The notes beneath the pieces are model-generated. The model made no database searches and had not been told where the DNA came from. It was given only the letters and a program-made list of their open reading frames with translations. A stretch of 53,827 nucleotides of DNA, taken from contig QWII01000141.1 in the NCBI GenBank assembly GCA_021405325.1, positions 1 to 53,827 of the forward strand, given 5' to 3'. The DNA comes from Caldilinea sp. CFX5. GTDB taxonomy: Bacteria; Chloroflexota; Anaerolineae; Caldilineales; Caldilineaceae. A program made the position numbers and the translations under genes. Positions 45,847-53,730 of this stretch are shown piece after piece (position 1 is the stretch's first letter; each line of letters starts with the position of its first letter).

Positions 45847-45858
45847 ACCCTCAACTTT
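45847..45858. repeat. Right arm of a split inverted repeat
   Basis: ACCCTCAACTTT, complement of 45114-45125. The hydantoinase B stop (TGA at 45851-45853) lies inside this arm. Confidence 0.55.
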
Positions 45859-47587
45859 TGTTTAATCGTTGATGACGTCGTGCGGAGGTTGCTTCCAGGT
45901 CAATGACATAATGCTCCGGCAACCGCACCAGTTGATCGGGCCGACCCAAGAACCGAATCACAACGCCATATTCCTGCTCCGCCGCGGCTAGCGAAACGTA
46001 GCCATTCACCACATCGGCCAACACCCGCTCCGGTTCGCGTGTGAACGGGTCGCCATAGCCGCCGCCGCCGGGCAAGTTGAGATGCACATGCGTTTCCGGT
46101 GCAAACCAAACCACCGTCTTGGGCGGCAGCGGCTTCTCGCCATTCGCCAGAAATTGACCCAGCGCGCCCGGTTGGCCGCCGCCAATGCCCTGGCCGGCAA
46201 ATTGCGTCCGGTCGATCATAGCCGAGATGCTCCACGGTTCCGCACCGCGATAGCTCATCTCCGTCAGTTGCCCCAACCCGCCCCGCTGTTGACCGGCGCC
46301 CCCCGAATCGGTGCGGAAGGTACGCCGGTGTTGAATCAACGGCGCTAAACTCTCAATCACCTCTGCCGGTACACCGGCCACGCCGCTGGGAAAGCCAGTG
46401 GTGTTCAGACCATCCTTGACTGCGCGCGCCCCGGTGCCGCCCACCTGGAAAACCGTTACCATGAAGGGATCTTCGCTCTCCGGCCACTGTCCGCGCCAGA
46501 TGCTCAACCAGATGGGATCGGCGCCGCCCGCCATCAAGCGCCCCGGCAAGGCGCCGGCCAACGCCCCGAAAATCGCGCCCGGCAAGAAGTGGCCGATGAG
46601 ATGGCGCGACGCCACCGCCGCCGGCTCGACACAATTGAGGATCGAGCCACGCGGCGCGCTCACATGCACCGGGCGAAAGGCGCCTTCGTTGTGCGGCACT
46701 TCGGGGCTGACCGCCGCCTTCATGGCAAAAGAGGCATAACCGTGGGTGTAGTTGAAAACCACGTTGATGCCCCGGCGGCTTTGGGACGAGGAACCGGCAA
46801 AGTCGATGTAGATGTCTTCTTCCGCAATGATCACCGCGACTTTGATGCGAATCGGCTCCTCGAAACCATCGCTCCAGACCTCGTTTTCATAGCGGCCTTT
46901 GGGTAGCTTGCGGATGGCGTCGCGCATGGCCCGTTCGGAGCGGTTAATGATTTCGGCGGCCAGCGGGTCGATGCTCGCTAACCCAAACTCGTCCATCAAC
47001 TTGAGCAAGCTGCGCCCGCCGACATCGTTACAAGCGGCCTGGGCATAGAGATCGCCCACTGTCTCATTCGGCGTGCGCACATTGGCGCGAATGATTTTGA
47101 AAAGTTCGTGATTGGGTTCGCCGCGGTCAAACAGCTTCATAATCGGCACCCGCAGCCCCTCTTCATAAACCTCGCGCGCCTCAGCGGACAGGACACGCCC
47201 CCCAATATCCGCCGAATGGCAACAGTTGGCAAAGTAACCGACAATGCGCGCCCCTTGAAAGATGGGGGTCAAGACCGTAAAATCGTTGATCTGGCCGGCG
47301 GTCAGCCAGGGATCATTGGTCACTAAGACATCGCCGGGGGCTAGGGTGGGGGCGGGATAGGCCGTCAGGAAATGGCGCACCCCCGTCGCCATTGGGTTGA
47401 TATGACCGGGCGTGCCGGTGAGCGACTGCGCGATCATCCGACCCTGCGTGTCAAAGAGACCGCAGGCCAAATCTTGCGACTCGCGCACAATCGTGCTAAA
47501 GGCCGTGCGCATGAGAGCGACCTGCTGCTCCTGCGCCACCGACAAGAGACGGTTCCACAGAACTTCCAACGTGATCGGGTCGAACAT
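45851..47587 (-). CDS. hyuB: Hydantoinase B/oxoprolinase family protein
   Basis: A 578-residue catalytic-type subunit of the hydantoinase/oxoprolinase family. With HyuA it hydrolyses cyclic amides such as hydantoins or 5-oxoproline in an ATP-dependent reaction. Family motifs: FDPITLEVLWNRLLSVAQEQ (N terminus), NDPWLTAGQINDFTVLTPIF near 90, CHSADIGG near 122, and the C-terminal GGGGYGDPFTREPERVLADVVNGYVS. Full length for the family. It lies downstream of hyuA with the CACAGAG hairpin between. GAAGAAAG is the likely ribosome site. Cytoplasmic. Confidence 0.93.
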   Translation of the reverse strand: MFDPITLEVLWNRLLSVAQEQQVALMRTAFSTIVRESQDLACGLFDTQGRMIAQSLTGTPGHINPMATGVRHFLTAYPAPTLAPGDVLVTNDPWLTAGQINDFTVLTPIFQGARIVGYFANCCHSADIGGRVLSAEAREVYEEGLRVPIMKLFDRGEPNHELFKIIRANVRTPNETVGDLYAQAACNDVGGRSLLKLMDEFGLASIDPLAAEIINRSERAMRDAIRKLPKGRYENEVWSDGFEEPIRIKVAVIIAEEDIYIDFAGSSSQSRRGINVVFNYTHGYASFAMKAAVSPEVPHNEGAFRPVHVSAPRGSILNCVEPAAVASRHLIGHFLPGAIFGALAGALPGRLMAGGADPIWLSIWRGQWPESEDPFMVTVFQVGGTGARAVKDGLNTTGFPSGVAGVPAEVIESLAPLIQHRRTFRTDSGGAGQQRGGLGQLTEMSYRGAEPWSISAMIDRTQFAGQGIGGGQPGALGQFLANGEKPLPPKTVVWFAPETHVHLNLPGGGGYGDPFTREPERVLADVVNGYVSLAAAEQEYGVVIRFLGRPDQLVRLPEHYVIDLEATSARRHQRLNKS

Positions 47588-47611
47588 AGCGGTTTACTTT
47601 CTTCTTTGGTA

Positions 47612-47720
47612 AGGGTTCAGGCCACAGAGTTGCACAGATCTGGCACAGAGCTTCACAGAGAACAAATGGATGAACCGCGCTGTGTTTCTCTGTGAATTCT
47701 TTGTGTATCGCTGTGAACCT
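47612..47720. repeat. Inverted repeat with CACAGAG arms (second copy)
   Basis: Left AGGGTTCAGGCCACAGAG...GGCACAGAGCTTCACAGAG, right TCTCTGTGAATTC...CGCTGTGAACCT. Lies between hyuA and hyuB, a few bases after the TGA of hyuA. Relative of 22318-22425. Confidence 0.8.
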
Positions 47721-47726
47721 AAATGG

Positions 47727-49829
47727 TCACCTTTGATCCTGCTGCCGTAACGTCACGATCAAATTCCACTCCTCATCCACGCGACACGCTGCGCCAGGGC
47801 CGACGATCAGGGTTGACTCCCGTTCTTCAATGATGGCCGGCCCGGCAAAGGTGACACCCGGCGTCAACTGATAGCGATCATAGACCGGCGTCGCGGTATA
47901 GCCGCCCGTTTCGGGGAAGTAGGCCAATCGTGCGCCTTTTTGCGCCTGTTGCGGAGAACGAGCGGCTCCGGTTGTCAACTGTAACTGTACATCCGGCTTT
48001 GGCCCCGCCGCCGTCACCCGCCAGTTGATCACCTCCACCGGCACCGGCGGCCCCAGCCGGCTGTAGAGTTCACGATAGCGCGCCTCAAAGGCAGCCAACA
48101 GGGCAGGCACATCTTGCTCACGCAAGGCGCCGGCGGGCAGTTCAACCCGAATCTCATGGCCCTGACCGACATAGCGCATATCGGCTTCCCGCCGTTGGGT
48201 GATCTGATCGGCCGGAACGCCCGACTTTTCCAACAACTGTTGCCCTTCCGCTTCCATTTCGGCTAACAAACTATTGGCGTGTGTCCAATCAAGCCGATCC
48301 AGTCGCATACGCCAGGTGCGTACAAAGTCAAAGGCCAGCGGCGCCACTAGAAAACCGACTGTACTCATTACGCCGGCGCCAAAGGGAGCGATCAAGGTCG
48401 GCGCGCCCAGCGCTTGGGCTATGCGAAACCCATGCACCGGCCCAGCGCCGCCAAAGGCAAAAACCGGAAAGCGGTGCGGATCTTGGCCCCGCTCCAACAC
48501 ATGCACTCGCGCGGCGTTCGCCATGCTCTCATTGACAATTTGGTGGATACCCCACGCCGCCTCTTCCACCGTCAACCCCAGCCGATCCGCCACTTTGGTT
48601 TTGATGGCATGGCGCGCCGCAGCCAGATCCAACGTCATGCGACCCCCCAGGAAGTAGGCCGGATCGAGATAGCCCAGCACCAAATCAGCATCGGTGACCG
48701 TTGGATCGCCGCCGCCACGCCCATAACAGACTGGGCCAGGATCAGCCCCCGACGAATCAGGCCCGACTTTGAGTAAGCCCAAGCTATCGACCCGCGCAAT
48801 CGAGCCGCCGCCGGCGCCGATCTCGATCATCTCGATCACGGCGATCTTGGCCGGCAAGCCGGAGCCTTTTTTGAAGCGGTAAACACGGTCAAACTCAAAT
48901 TCGTGAGCCAGCAACGGTTCACCGCCGTCGATAACACAGAATTTGGCCGTGGTGCCGCCCATGTCAAAGGAGAGCAGGTTGGGTTGACCGGCGCGCTTGC
49001 CATAGTGCGCCGCGGCCAACGCCCCCGCCGCCGGGCCGGATTCAAGCAGCCGCACCGGGAAACGGGTCGCCGTCGCCACTGTCGCCACGCCGCCGCTGGA
49101 AAGCATCATAAAAAAGCTGCCGGTGAAGCCTAAACGGGCCAGGCGGGTTTGCAATTCGCGCAAATAGCGTTCGACCAGCCCTTGCACATAGACATTGGCA
49201 ATGGTGGTCGAAGTGCGTTCAAATTCGCGAATCTCCGGCGCGACCTCCGCGGAAATTGCAACGCGTAAGCCGGGTGCGCCCCGTTCAACGGCCTGGCGCG
49301 CCGCCCGTTCAGCCTCCGGGTTGGCAAAGCTATTGAGAAAGGTAATGGCCACCGCTTCAACGCCATTCGCCGCCAGTTCCCGCGCCAAAGTTTCGACATA
49401 AGCCGCGTCGAGGGGAATCAGGGTGCTGCCGTCGGCCAGGGTGCGCTGCGGCACGTCAAAGCGCAGATAGCGGGGGACAAGCGGTTTGGGCAGGTCGATC
49501 ATCAAGTCGTAGAGATCATAGCGGGTTTCTCGGCCAATCTCCACGGCATCGCGAAAGCCTTGGGTGGTCAGCAAGGCTGTACGGGCGCCTTTGCGCTCGA
49601 TAATGGCATTGGTAACCAGCGTCGTCCCATGCACCAGATGCCAGATGGCGCCGGCAGCGATACCAGCTCGTTGCAAGGTTTCGGCCAACACCGTTTCAAT
49701 CGCTTGCGAAGGGTCTTGCGGAGTGGTTAACGTTTTGCCTACAGCAAATTCACCGGTGGCGTCATTGACAATAATCAAATCAGTAAACGTGCCGCCGATA
49801 TCGACACCGACACGAAAAGAGTTGGGCAT
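47727..49829 (-). CDS. hyuA: Hydantoinase A/oxoprolinase family protein
   Basis: A 700-residue ATP-binding-type subunit. The N terminus RVGVDIGGTFTDLIIVNDATGE is the hydantoinase A signature and belongs to an actin/Hsp70-like ATPase fold. Other motifs: HGTTLVTNAIIERKGARTALLTTQGFRD, SFDMGGTTAKFCVIDGG (phosphate-binding), EIGAGGGSIARVD and FAFGGAGPVHGFRIAQALG. C-terminal domain complete. The pair hyuA-hyuB forms an operon. Substrate unknown: 5-oxoproline, hydantoins or N-methylhydantoin are options. Close by, an aspartoacylase-like enzyme and amide-type transport genes suit an amide-catabolic role. AGGAC precedes the ATG. Confidence 0.93.
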   Translation of the reverse strand: MPNSFRVGVDIGGTFTDLIIVNDATGEFAVGKTLTTPQDPSQAIETVLAETLQRAGIAAGAIWHLVHGTTLVTNAIIERKGARTALLTTQGFRDAVEIGRETRYDLYDLMIDLPKPLVPRYLRFDVPQRTLADGSTLIPLDAAYVETLARELAANGVEAVAITFLNSFANPEAERAARQAVERGAPGLRVAISAEVAPEIREFERTSTTIANVYVQGLVERYLRELQTRLARLGFTGSFFMMLSSGGVATVATATRFPVRLLESGPAAGALAAAHYGKRAGQPNLLSFDMGGTTAKFCVIDGGEPLLAHEFEFDRVYRFKKGSGLPAKIAVIEMIEIGAGGGSIARVDSLGLLKVGPDSSGADPGPVCYGRGGGDPTVTDADLVLGYLDPAYFLGGRMTLDLAAARHAIKTKVADRLGLTVEEAAWGIHQIVNESMANAARVHVLERGQDPHRFPVFAFGGAGPVHGFRIAQALGAPTLIAPFGAGVMSTVGFLVAPLAFDFVRTWRMRLDRLDWTHANSLLAEMEAEGQQLLEKSGVPADQITQRREADMRYVGQGHEIRVELPAGALREQDVPALLAAFEARYRELYSRLGPPVPVEVINWRVTAAGPKPDVQLQLTTGAARSPQQAQKGARLAYFPETGGYTATPVYDRYQLTPGVTFAGPAIIEERESTLIVGPGAACRVDEEWNLIVTLRQQDQR

Positions 49830-49929
49830 GGCTGTCCTACAGTTTCTACTGGGTTGCGCTTGTAATACAAAGGATATAGTAGTCTGTAGGGTATCTAATG
49901 AACCGAGATACTGTCAAATTCATCACTAT

Positions 49930-49990
49930 CCCTGTTTGCAAGCATGTAGGATGACTTGCGATAGTGTCGCAAGTCATCCTACAAACAGGG
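49930..49990. repeat. Long inverted repeat upstream of hyuA
   Basis: Inner 17-bp perfect stem TGTAGGATGACTTGCGA (49945-49961 with 49967-49983) extended by CCCTGTTT/AAACAGGG outside a 7-base bulge. It sits 100 bases upstream of hyuA, in the gap where its promoter is expected. No clear promoter seen. Confidence 0.8.
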
Positions 49991-50014
49991 TGCGAATCAA
50001 CAGTAAGTCAGTGT

Positions 50015-50510
50015 CTATTGACTAGGTGTTGGCACTGGCGAAAAGAGGCTGGACGGTTGCCAATCCGCTGGAAACGCGGTCGGCAGCATGAGCGTCTCCC
50101 GCTGCGTGGCCGCTAGCCAGAAGGTGTTAGTCCAAGTGGGTGGCGGCGGGTAGGCGCCTTGTTGCAATCGGTAGCCACAATGAAAAAGAGCGGGGCAAGC
50201 GGACCGGTGGCGACATGAAGCACCCGCGGCGGGTAAAGCGGATGGCGATCATCATTCGTCGGGTTGGTTCGGCCAGGGTCTGAAGCTGGGCGGAAACCTG
50301 TTGTAATGCCGTGAAATATGCCAGTGCCCGCGTTTTCACCTGCGTAGCATAATCACCCGCGCCTGCCACAGCCAGCGCATTCAATGCCGCATAACTGTTT
50401 TCCGCCAGGGGGTTGAGACACTGGTAAAAAGCCGGGCACGGTTCTACATACCCCGCCGGATATTCACAAGTCACCCCAGCCGTCGTAAACGATTGTTTGA
50501 CATAATCGAT
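50015..50510 (-). pseudogene. Decayed secreted-protein gene
   Basis: Reading leftwards, a protein-like stretch begins near 50510 (DYVKQSFTTAGVTCEYPAGY), runs through a helical Ala-rich region (NALAVAGAGDYATQVKTRALAYFTALQQ...) and then needs a frameshift near 50260 to continue as NDDRHPLYPPRVLHVATGPLAPLFFIVATD, and a second near 50165 to continue as QQGAYPPPPTWTNTFWLAATQRETLMLPTAFPADWQPSSLF up to the TAG at 50015. Each shifted piece is well formed, which argues for a real but broken gene. The N terminus is absent. I do not recognise the family; the paired Cys and P/T-rich tail suggest an exported protein. Confidence 0.6.
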
Positions 50511-50513
50511 TCT

Positions 50514-50540
50514 TATCCGTAGGGGCGTACCCTACGGATA
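50514..50540. repeat. Small perfect hairpin TATCCGTAGGG
   Basis: Arms 50514-50524 and 50530-50540, 11 bases each with a five-base loop. It abuts the broken 5' end of the secreted-protein remnant and may have been the point of breakage. Confidence 0.7.
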
Positions 50541-50568
50541 CTTATTTCCTTGAAAGCGACCGAGTCAA

Positions 50569-50596
50569 CCTTCGTGAACTTTGTGTCTTTGTAGTT
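50569..50596. repeat. Half element of the CACGAAG family
   Basis: CCTTCGTGAACTTTGTGTCT... resembles the right arm of the CACGAAG hairpin at 53061-53273 (CCTTCGTGTCCTTTGCATCT). No matching left arm is seen, so this is a remnant. Confidence 0.4.
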
Positions 50597-50697
50597 ATTG
50601 CGAGACCAGGGTAAAATTCGTAGTCACTCACCCTGGGCAATTTTCACCAACCAATCACCAAGGCGCGTGCGCCGTAGCAGGAAGGCATTGCTTCCCG

Positions 50698-51720
50698 ATG
50701 AAGATCAACAGCCAGCTCTACACCGATATTGATTACGAAAAAGCCGGCAAACAACTGGGCCAATTAGAAGTTCCCATCTCCACCAACACCGCCGGCTGGG
50801 CCAACTACTATCTACCGCTCTGTGTCGTCAAAAATGGCGAGGGGCCGACTGCCCTGATCTTTGGCGGCAATCATGGCGACGAATACGAAGGGCCGGTGAC
50901 GCTCATGAACCTGGCGCGCTGGCTCCAGCCGGAACAGGTGCAGGGACGGGTCATTATGCTGCCCATGCTCAATCGACCGGCAGTGGCGGCGGGGACGCGC
51001 CTCTCTTCGGTTGATGGGCGCAACATGAATCGCGCCTTCTACACCCAATACCCCGAAATGCAGGTCAACGAGAGCATCACCACCATGATCGCCCACTATG
51101 TCACCCAAGCGCTCATCCCCCTGGCCGATCTGGTGATCGACATTCACTCCGGCGGGCGCTCGATTCATTTCCTCTCGTCGGTCAACATGCACCGGGTGCC
51201 GAATGAGACACAGATGCGCGCCATGCTCGACGCCGGTCTGGCCTGGGGCGCGCCCTATGTCTTTATCTATCGCGATGTGGCGGGCGAAGGGTTGCTTCCT
51301 TCCTACTGCGAACGGCTGGGCAAGGTGACGTTGGGCACCGAACTGGGGAGCGCGGCCCAGTTTGGCGTGGAGACGCTGGGCATTGCTGAACGGGGCGTCA
51401 AAAATGTCTTGCGCCAATACAAAATCTTGACCGACACCCCTTTTACCCCGCCGGCCCAACCAGCCCAAATCGTCGCCGCCGAGGGGCGCGAGGATTATGT
51501 GATGGCGCCGGTCAGCGGCATCTATGAGCCATTCTTGGAGATGGGCGATGCCGTGGAAACGGGGCAACCGCTCGGTCAACTTCATGCCCTGGAGCAACCT
51601 TTTGCCGCGCCAAAGGTTGTTACCGCCCGCTCAGGTGGTATTCTGTTTGCCCGCCGCTCCTTCCCGTTGACGCAACAGGGCGACTGTGTCGCGGTCATTG
51701 TACGCCCTTACACAATGTAG
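50698..51720 (+). CDS. Succinylglutamate desuccinylase/aspartoacylase family deacylase
   Basis: A 340-residue zinc carboxypeptidase-fold deacylase. Metal ligands are visible in GGNHGDEYEG (His and Glu, about residues 57-66) and DIHSGG (His about 154). The family covers aspartoacylase, succinylglutamate desuccinylase and N-acetyl-diaminobutyrate deacetylase; the length, the internal loop and the C-terminal lipoyl-like beta domain (VMAPVSGIYEPFLEMGDAVETGQPLGQL) fit the last group best. It likely releases an acyl group from an N-acyl amino acid in the cytoplasm. The ATG at 50698 has AGGAAGG about 12 bases upstream; the frame is open further back without support. Confidence 0.88.
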   Translation: MKINSQLYTDIDYEKAGKQLGQLEVPISTNTAGWANYYLPLCVVKNGEGPTALIFGGNHGDEYEGPVTLMNLARWLQPEQVQGRVIMLPMLNRPAVAAGTRLSSVDGRNMNRAFYTQYPEMQVNESITTMIAHYVTQALIPLADLVIDIHSGGRSIHFLSSVNMHRVPNETQMRAMLDAGLAWGAPYVFIYRDVAGEGLLPSYCERLGKVTLGTELGSAAQFGVETLGIAERGVKNVLRQYKILTDTPFTPPAQPAQIVAAEGREDYVMAPVSGIYEPFLEMGDAVETGQPLGQLHALEQPFAAPKVVTARSGGILFARRSFPLTQQGDCVAVIVRPYTM

Positions 51721-51741
51721 TTGTCAATCAGTAGAACACGT

Positions 51742-52182
51742 ATGACCAATCTCCGTCAATGCCATGAAGCTGATCTGTCAGCCGTTGCAAAGCTCTACAC
51801 AGCTTTTGCCGCCGAGGAGATTGCCTATGGCCTGGTTGCTGAAAGCGTTGATGAATTGCGCCAGCGCTTGAGTGCATATTGTCTGGTTGCGGAAGTAGAG
51901 AATGAAGTGGTAGGCTTTGTCCTGGCTACCGAACAGATCAGCCCCGGTTATGCGATAATTCCAGAAGGTGAGCGTTACTTGGCCATTGAGGATCTCTACG
52001 TGATGCCGGCGCTCCGTCAACAGGGTATCGGCAGTGAATTGTTGCAAGCGGTGGAAGCGCGGGCGCGGGCGAACGGGATTGCACGCTTCCTGCTCTATTC
52101 ATCGGTGAAGGAGTTGGACGCCGTTGTGCAGTTCTACCGGCGTCACGGTTACCAATCGTGGGCAATCCAGATGTACAAATAA
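51742..52182 (+). CDS. GNAT family N-acetyltransferase
   Basis: A 146-residue acetyltransferase using acetyl-CoA. The core motif is complete: EDLYVMPALRQQGIGSELLQAVEARARANG (motif A, R-x-x-G-I-G for the pyrophosphate), then FYRRHGYQSW (motif B). N-terminal helices begin LRQCHEADLSAVAKLY. Substrate unknown. The start at 51742 is likely, 22 bases after the deacylase stop, though the ribosome site is weak; TTG at 51721 is also in frame. Same strand as its neighbours and probably one transcript from 50698 to 53034. Confidence 0.9.
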   Translation: MTNLRQCHEADLSAVAKLYTAFAAEEIAYGLVAESVDELRQRLSAYCLVAEVENEVVGFVLATEQISPGYAIIPEGERYLAIEDLYVMPALRQQGIGSELLQAVEARARANGIARFLLYSSVKELDAVVQFYRRHGYQSWAIQMYK

Positions 52183-52215
52183 CCCACATATAACCCAACA
52201 GAAAGGCAAAAAGGC

Positions 52216-53034
52216 ATGGCAAAAAAGATCAAAACCATGTTAGCGGAAGCCAATGCCGAGATTGAAACAATTCCCGCCGCCGCGGCGATGGCATTGCTCA
52301 ACGATGAGAATGTCTGCTTTATCGACATTCGCGACTCGGCGGAACTGGAGCGGGAGGGCAAAATTCCCGGCGCGATCCATGTGCCGCGCGGCAGCCTGGA
52401 ATTCCAGGTGGACCCGGACAGCCCTATGCACAAGCAAGTTTTCTCGTCCAAAAAGAAGTTTGTCTTCTACTGAGCGGGCGGCGGACGCTCTGCCCTTGCG
52501 GTGCAAGGGATGAAAGACATGGGGTTAGAACCGGTCGCCCATCTCGGCGGCGGGATCAATGCGTGGAAAGCAGCCGGCGGCGCCGTCGATGGGCTGGCGA
52601 CCGGTGCGTATGCGGCCAAAGTGAGCGAGGTGCATAAGCTCCTGCTCGCCGTAACGACGCCGGATCGCCCGACCGAAGAAGAAGGTTGGTCGGTGAAACA
52701 GGTGGTCGGCCATCTGGTGGACTCGTGCGGCAACAATCATCAGCGGCTCTGTCGCAGCATCCCCGGCGGGGAATTGAACTTCCCGGCCTACGACCAGAAC
52801 AGCTTTATGGCAACGGCCAACTACGTCGCCTATGACTATGGCAAGTTGGTGCAACTCTGGTTCGCCTACAACGGGTTGCTGCTCCACATCTACGGGAGCA
52901 TGGCTGCCGATACCGCCGCCCAAACCCGCATCAAAGTCGGCGACCGCCCCGCGGTGACAGTGCATGAGTTGTTGCGGGACTATTTTGGTCACATGGAAGT
53001 GCATGTTGCGCAGATCAAGAAGGCGTTGGGGTAG
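52216..53034 (+). CDS. Rhodanese-DinB fusion with in-frame TGA at the catalytic cysteine
   Basis: One reading frame of 272 codons, broken only by TGA at codon 86 (52471-52473). The N-terminal rhodanese domain (1 to about 112) has CFIDIRDSAELEREGKIPGAIHVPRG, then FVFY-TGA-AGGGRSALAVQGMKDMG, then GGGINAWKAAGG. In rhodaneses the loop is C-x-x-G-x-R-S, and the TGA stands exactly where the sulphur-carrying cysteine belongs. The C-terminal domain (about 125-272) is DinB-like, with conserved histidines in VVGHLVDS and FGHMEVHV. The TGA may encode selenocysteine, helped by the hairpin at 52493-52509, or may be a nonsense mutation or sequence error. An AAAAGG site precedes the ATG. If not read through, an 85-residue fragment is made. 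Confidence 0.7.
52493..52509 (+). promoter_or_regulatory. Candidate bacterial SECIS hairpin
   Basis: CCCTTGC-GGT-GCAAGGG forms a perfect 7-bp stem with loop GGT. The loop is 26 bases after the TGA at 52471. Bacterial SECIS elements are known to be stem-loops just downstream of the UGA with a guanine in the first two loop positions; both points fit. A stem this short can arise by chance in GC-rich coding DNA. Confidence 0.45.
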
Positions 53035-53060
53035 GATCTGTCATAAATTTGTGCGGAAAT

Positions 53061-53273
53061 CAACCACAAGCCACGAAGTTCACGAAGAAAACCCGTAACT
53101 ACCAAGCCACCCCTCCCCTGCTAAGGGAGGGAACCGTGGTGCGCTCGACCGTTCCCTCCCTTAGCAGGGGAGCGCGCCTGGTAGGCCACCGCTTCTAGGC
53201 GCGGGAGGGGTTAGTCGTTACGAAAACCCTTCGTGTCCTTTGCATCTTCGTGGTTAATTTTCATGGTTTGTGG
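53061..53273. repeat. CACGAAG hairpin split by an inserted element
   Basis: Outer parts CAACCACAAGCCACGAAGTT...CACGAAG (53061-53087) and CTTCGTG...CTTCGTGGTT...TTTGTGGTG (53229-53273) are complementary. If the inserted 53095-53221 and one 8-bp direct repeat are removed the two join as a single hairpin with loop AAAACC. Confidence 0.85.
53095..53221. mobile_element. 127-bp MITE-like palindromic element with 8-bp target duplication
   Basis: Ends GTAACTAC... and ...GTCGTTAC are near-perfect terminal inverted repeats (7 of 8). Direct repeats GAAAACCC (53087-53094 and 53222-53229) flank it exactly, as expected of target-site duplication. Inside are C/G-rich arms CCCCTCCCCTGCTAAGGGAG and complement. 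Its right end shares GACTAACCCCTCCC with the element at 14680-14787. No coding capacity; it would need a transposase from elsewhere. Confidence 0.8.
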
Positions 53274-53296
53274 TGAACCCACTTCATGTGACCTGT

Positions 53297-53608
53297 TCAG
53301 AAAGCGGCAACATCATTACTGTCAACTAAATCTTCTAAACCTACGTCGAGGGCTTGTGCGAGATTGCGTAGGACATCTGTTGTCCCACTACGCTTGCCTG
53401 ATTCGAGTTGTGACAGATAAGGCTTGCTAATCCCGGCTTTTTCTGCTAATTGCTGTTGCGTCAAGCCGCGATAGTCACGCCAGACCCGAATCGGGTTTTC
53501 GTCATCCAGCAGTGCATAGACCACTTTGCTGGGAATTACCTCTTCGCCGGCCACAAGTTTGGCTTTGGCTTCGTCATAAGCGCGGATATCTTCGAGCATC
53601 GCGTTCAT
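53297..53608 (-). CDS. XRE-family HTH regulator, antitoxin-like
   Basis: A 103-residue DNA-binding protein. The helix-turn-helix is in LTQQQLAEKAGISKPYLSQLESGKRSGTTDVLRNLAQALDVGLEDL (about residues 49-94). The N-terminal DIRAYDEAKAKLVAGEEVIPSKVVYALLDDENPIRVWRDYRG is typical of antitoxin-type XRE proteins paired with RelE/HigB toxins. No toxin gene is visible on either side within the window; the upstream 200 bases on the minus strand have none, and downstream is a repeat. AGAGGTG is a good ribosome site seven bases before the ATG. It may be a lone regulator, or the toxin may lie beyond the window edge. Confidence 0.85.
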   Translation of the reverse strand: MNAMLEDIRAYDEAKAKLVAGEEVIPSKVVYALLDDENPIRVWRDYRGLTQQQLAEKAGISKPYLSQLESGKRSGTTDVLRNLAQALDVGLEDLVDSNDVAAF

Positions 53609-53697
53609 TCGTAAACACCTCTTGGTTGAGAGCTTGGCCCCAGCAACTCCATAAGATTATTCGCTCATCTACAGAAAGTGTGAGGTTTCGACCCGCC

Positions 53698-53730
53698 ACA
53701 CCTGTCAGGTTTTGGAAACCTGACAGGTGT
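53698..53730. repeat. 15-bp inverted repeat ACACCTGTCAGGTTT
   Basis: Arms 53698-53712 and 53716-53730 are perfect complements with a three-base loop. It lies upstream of the XRE gene near the window end; no T-run follows. Confidence 0.75.
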
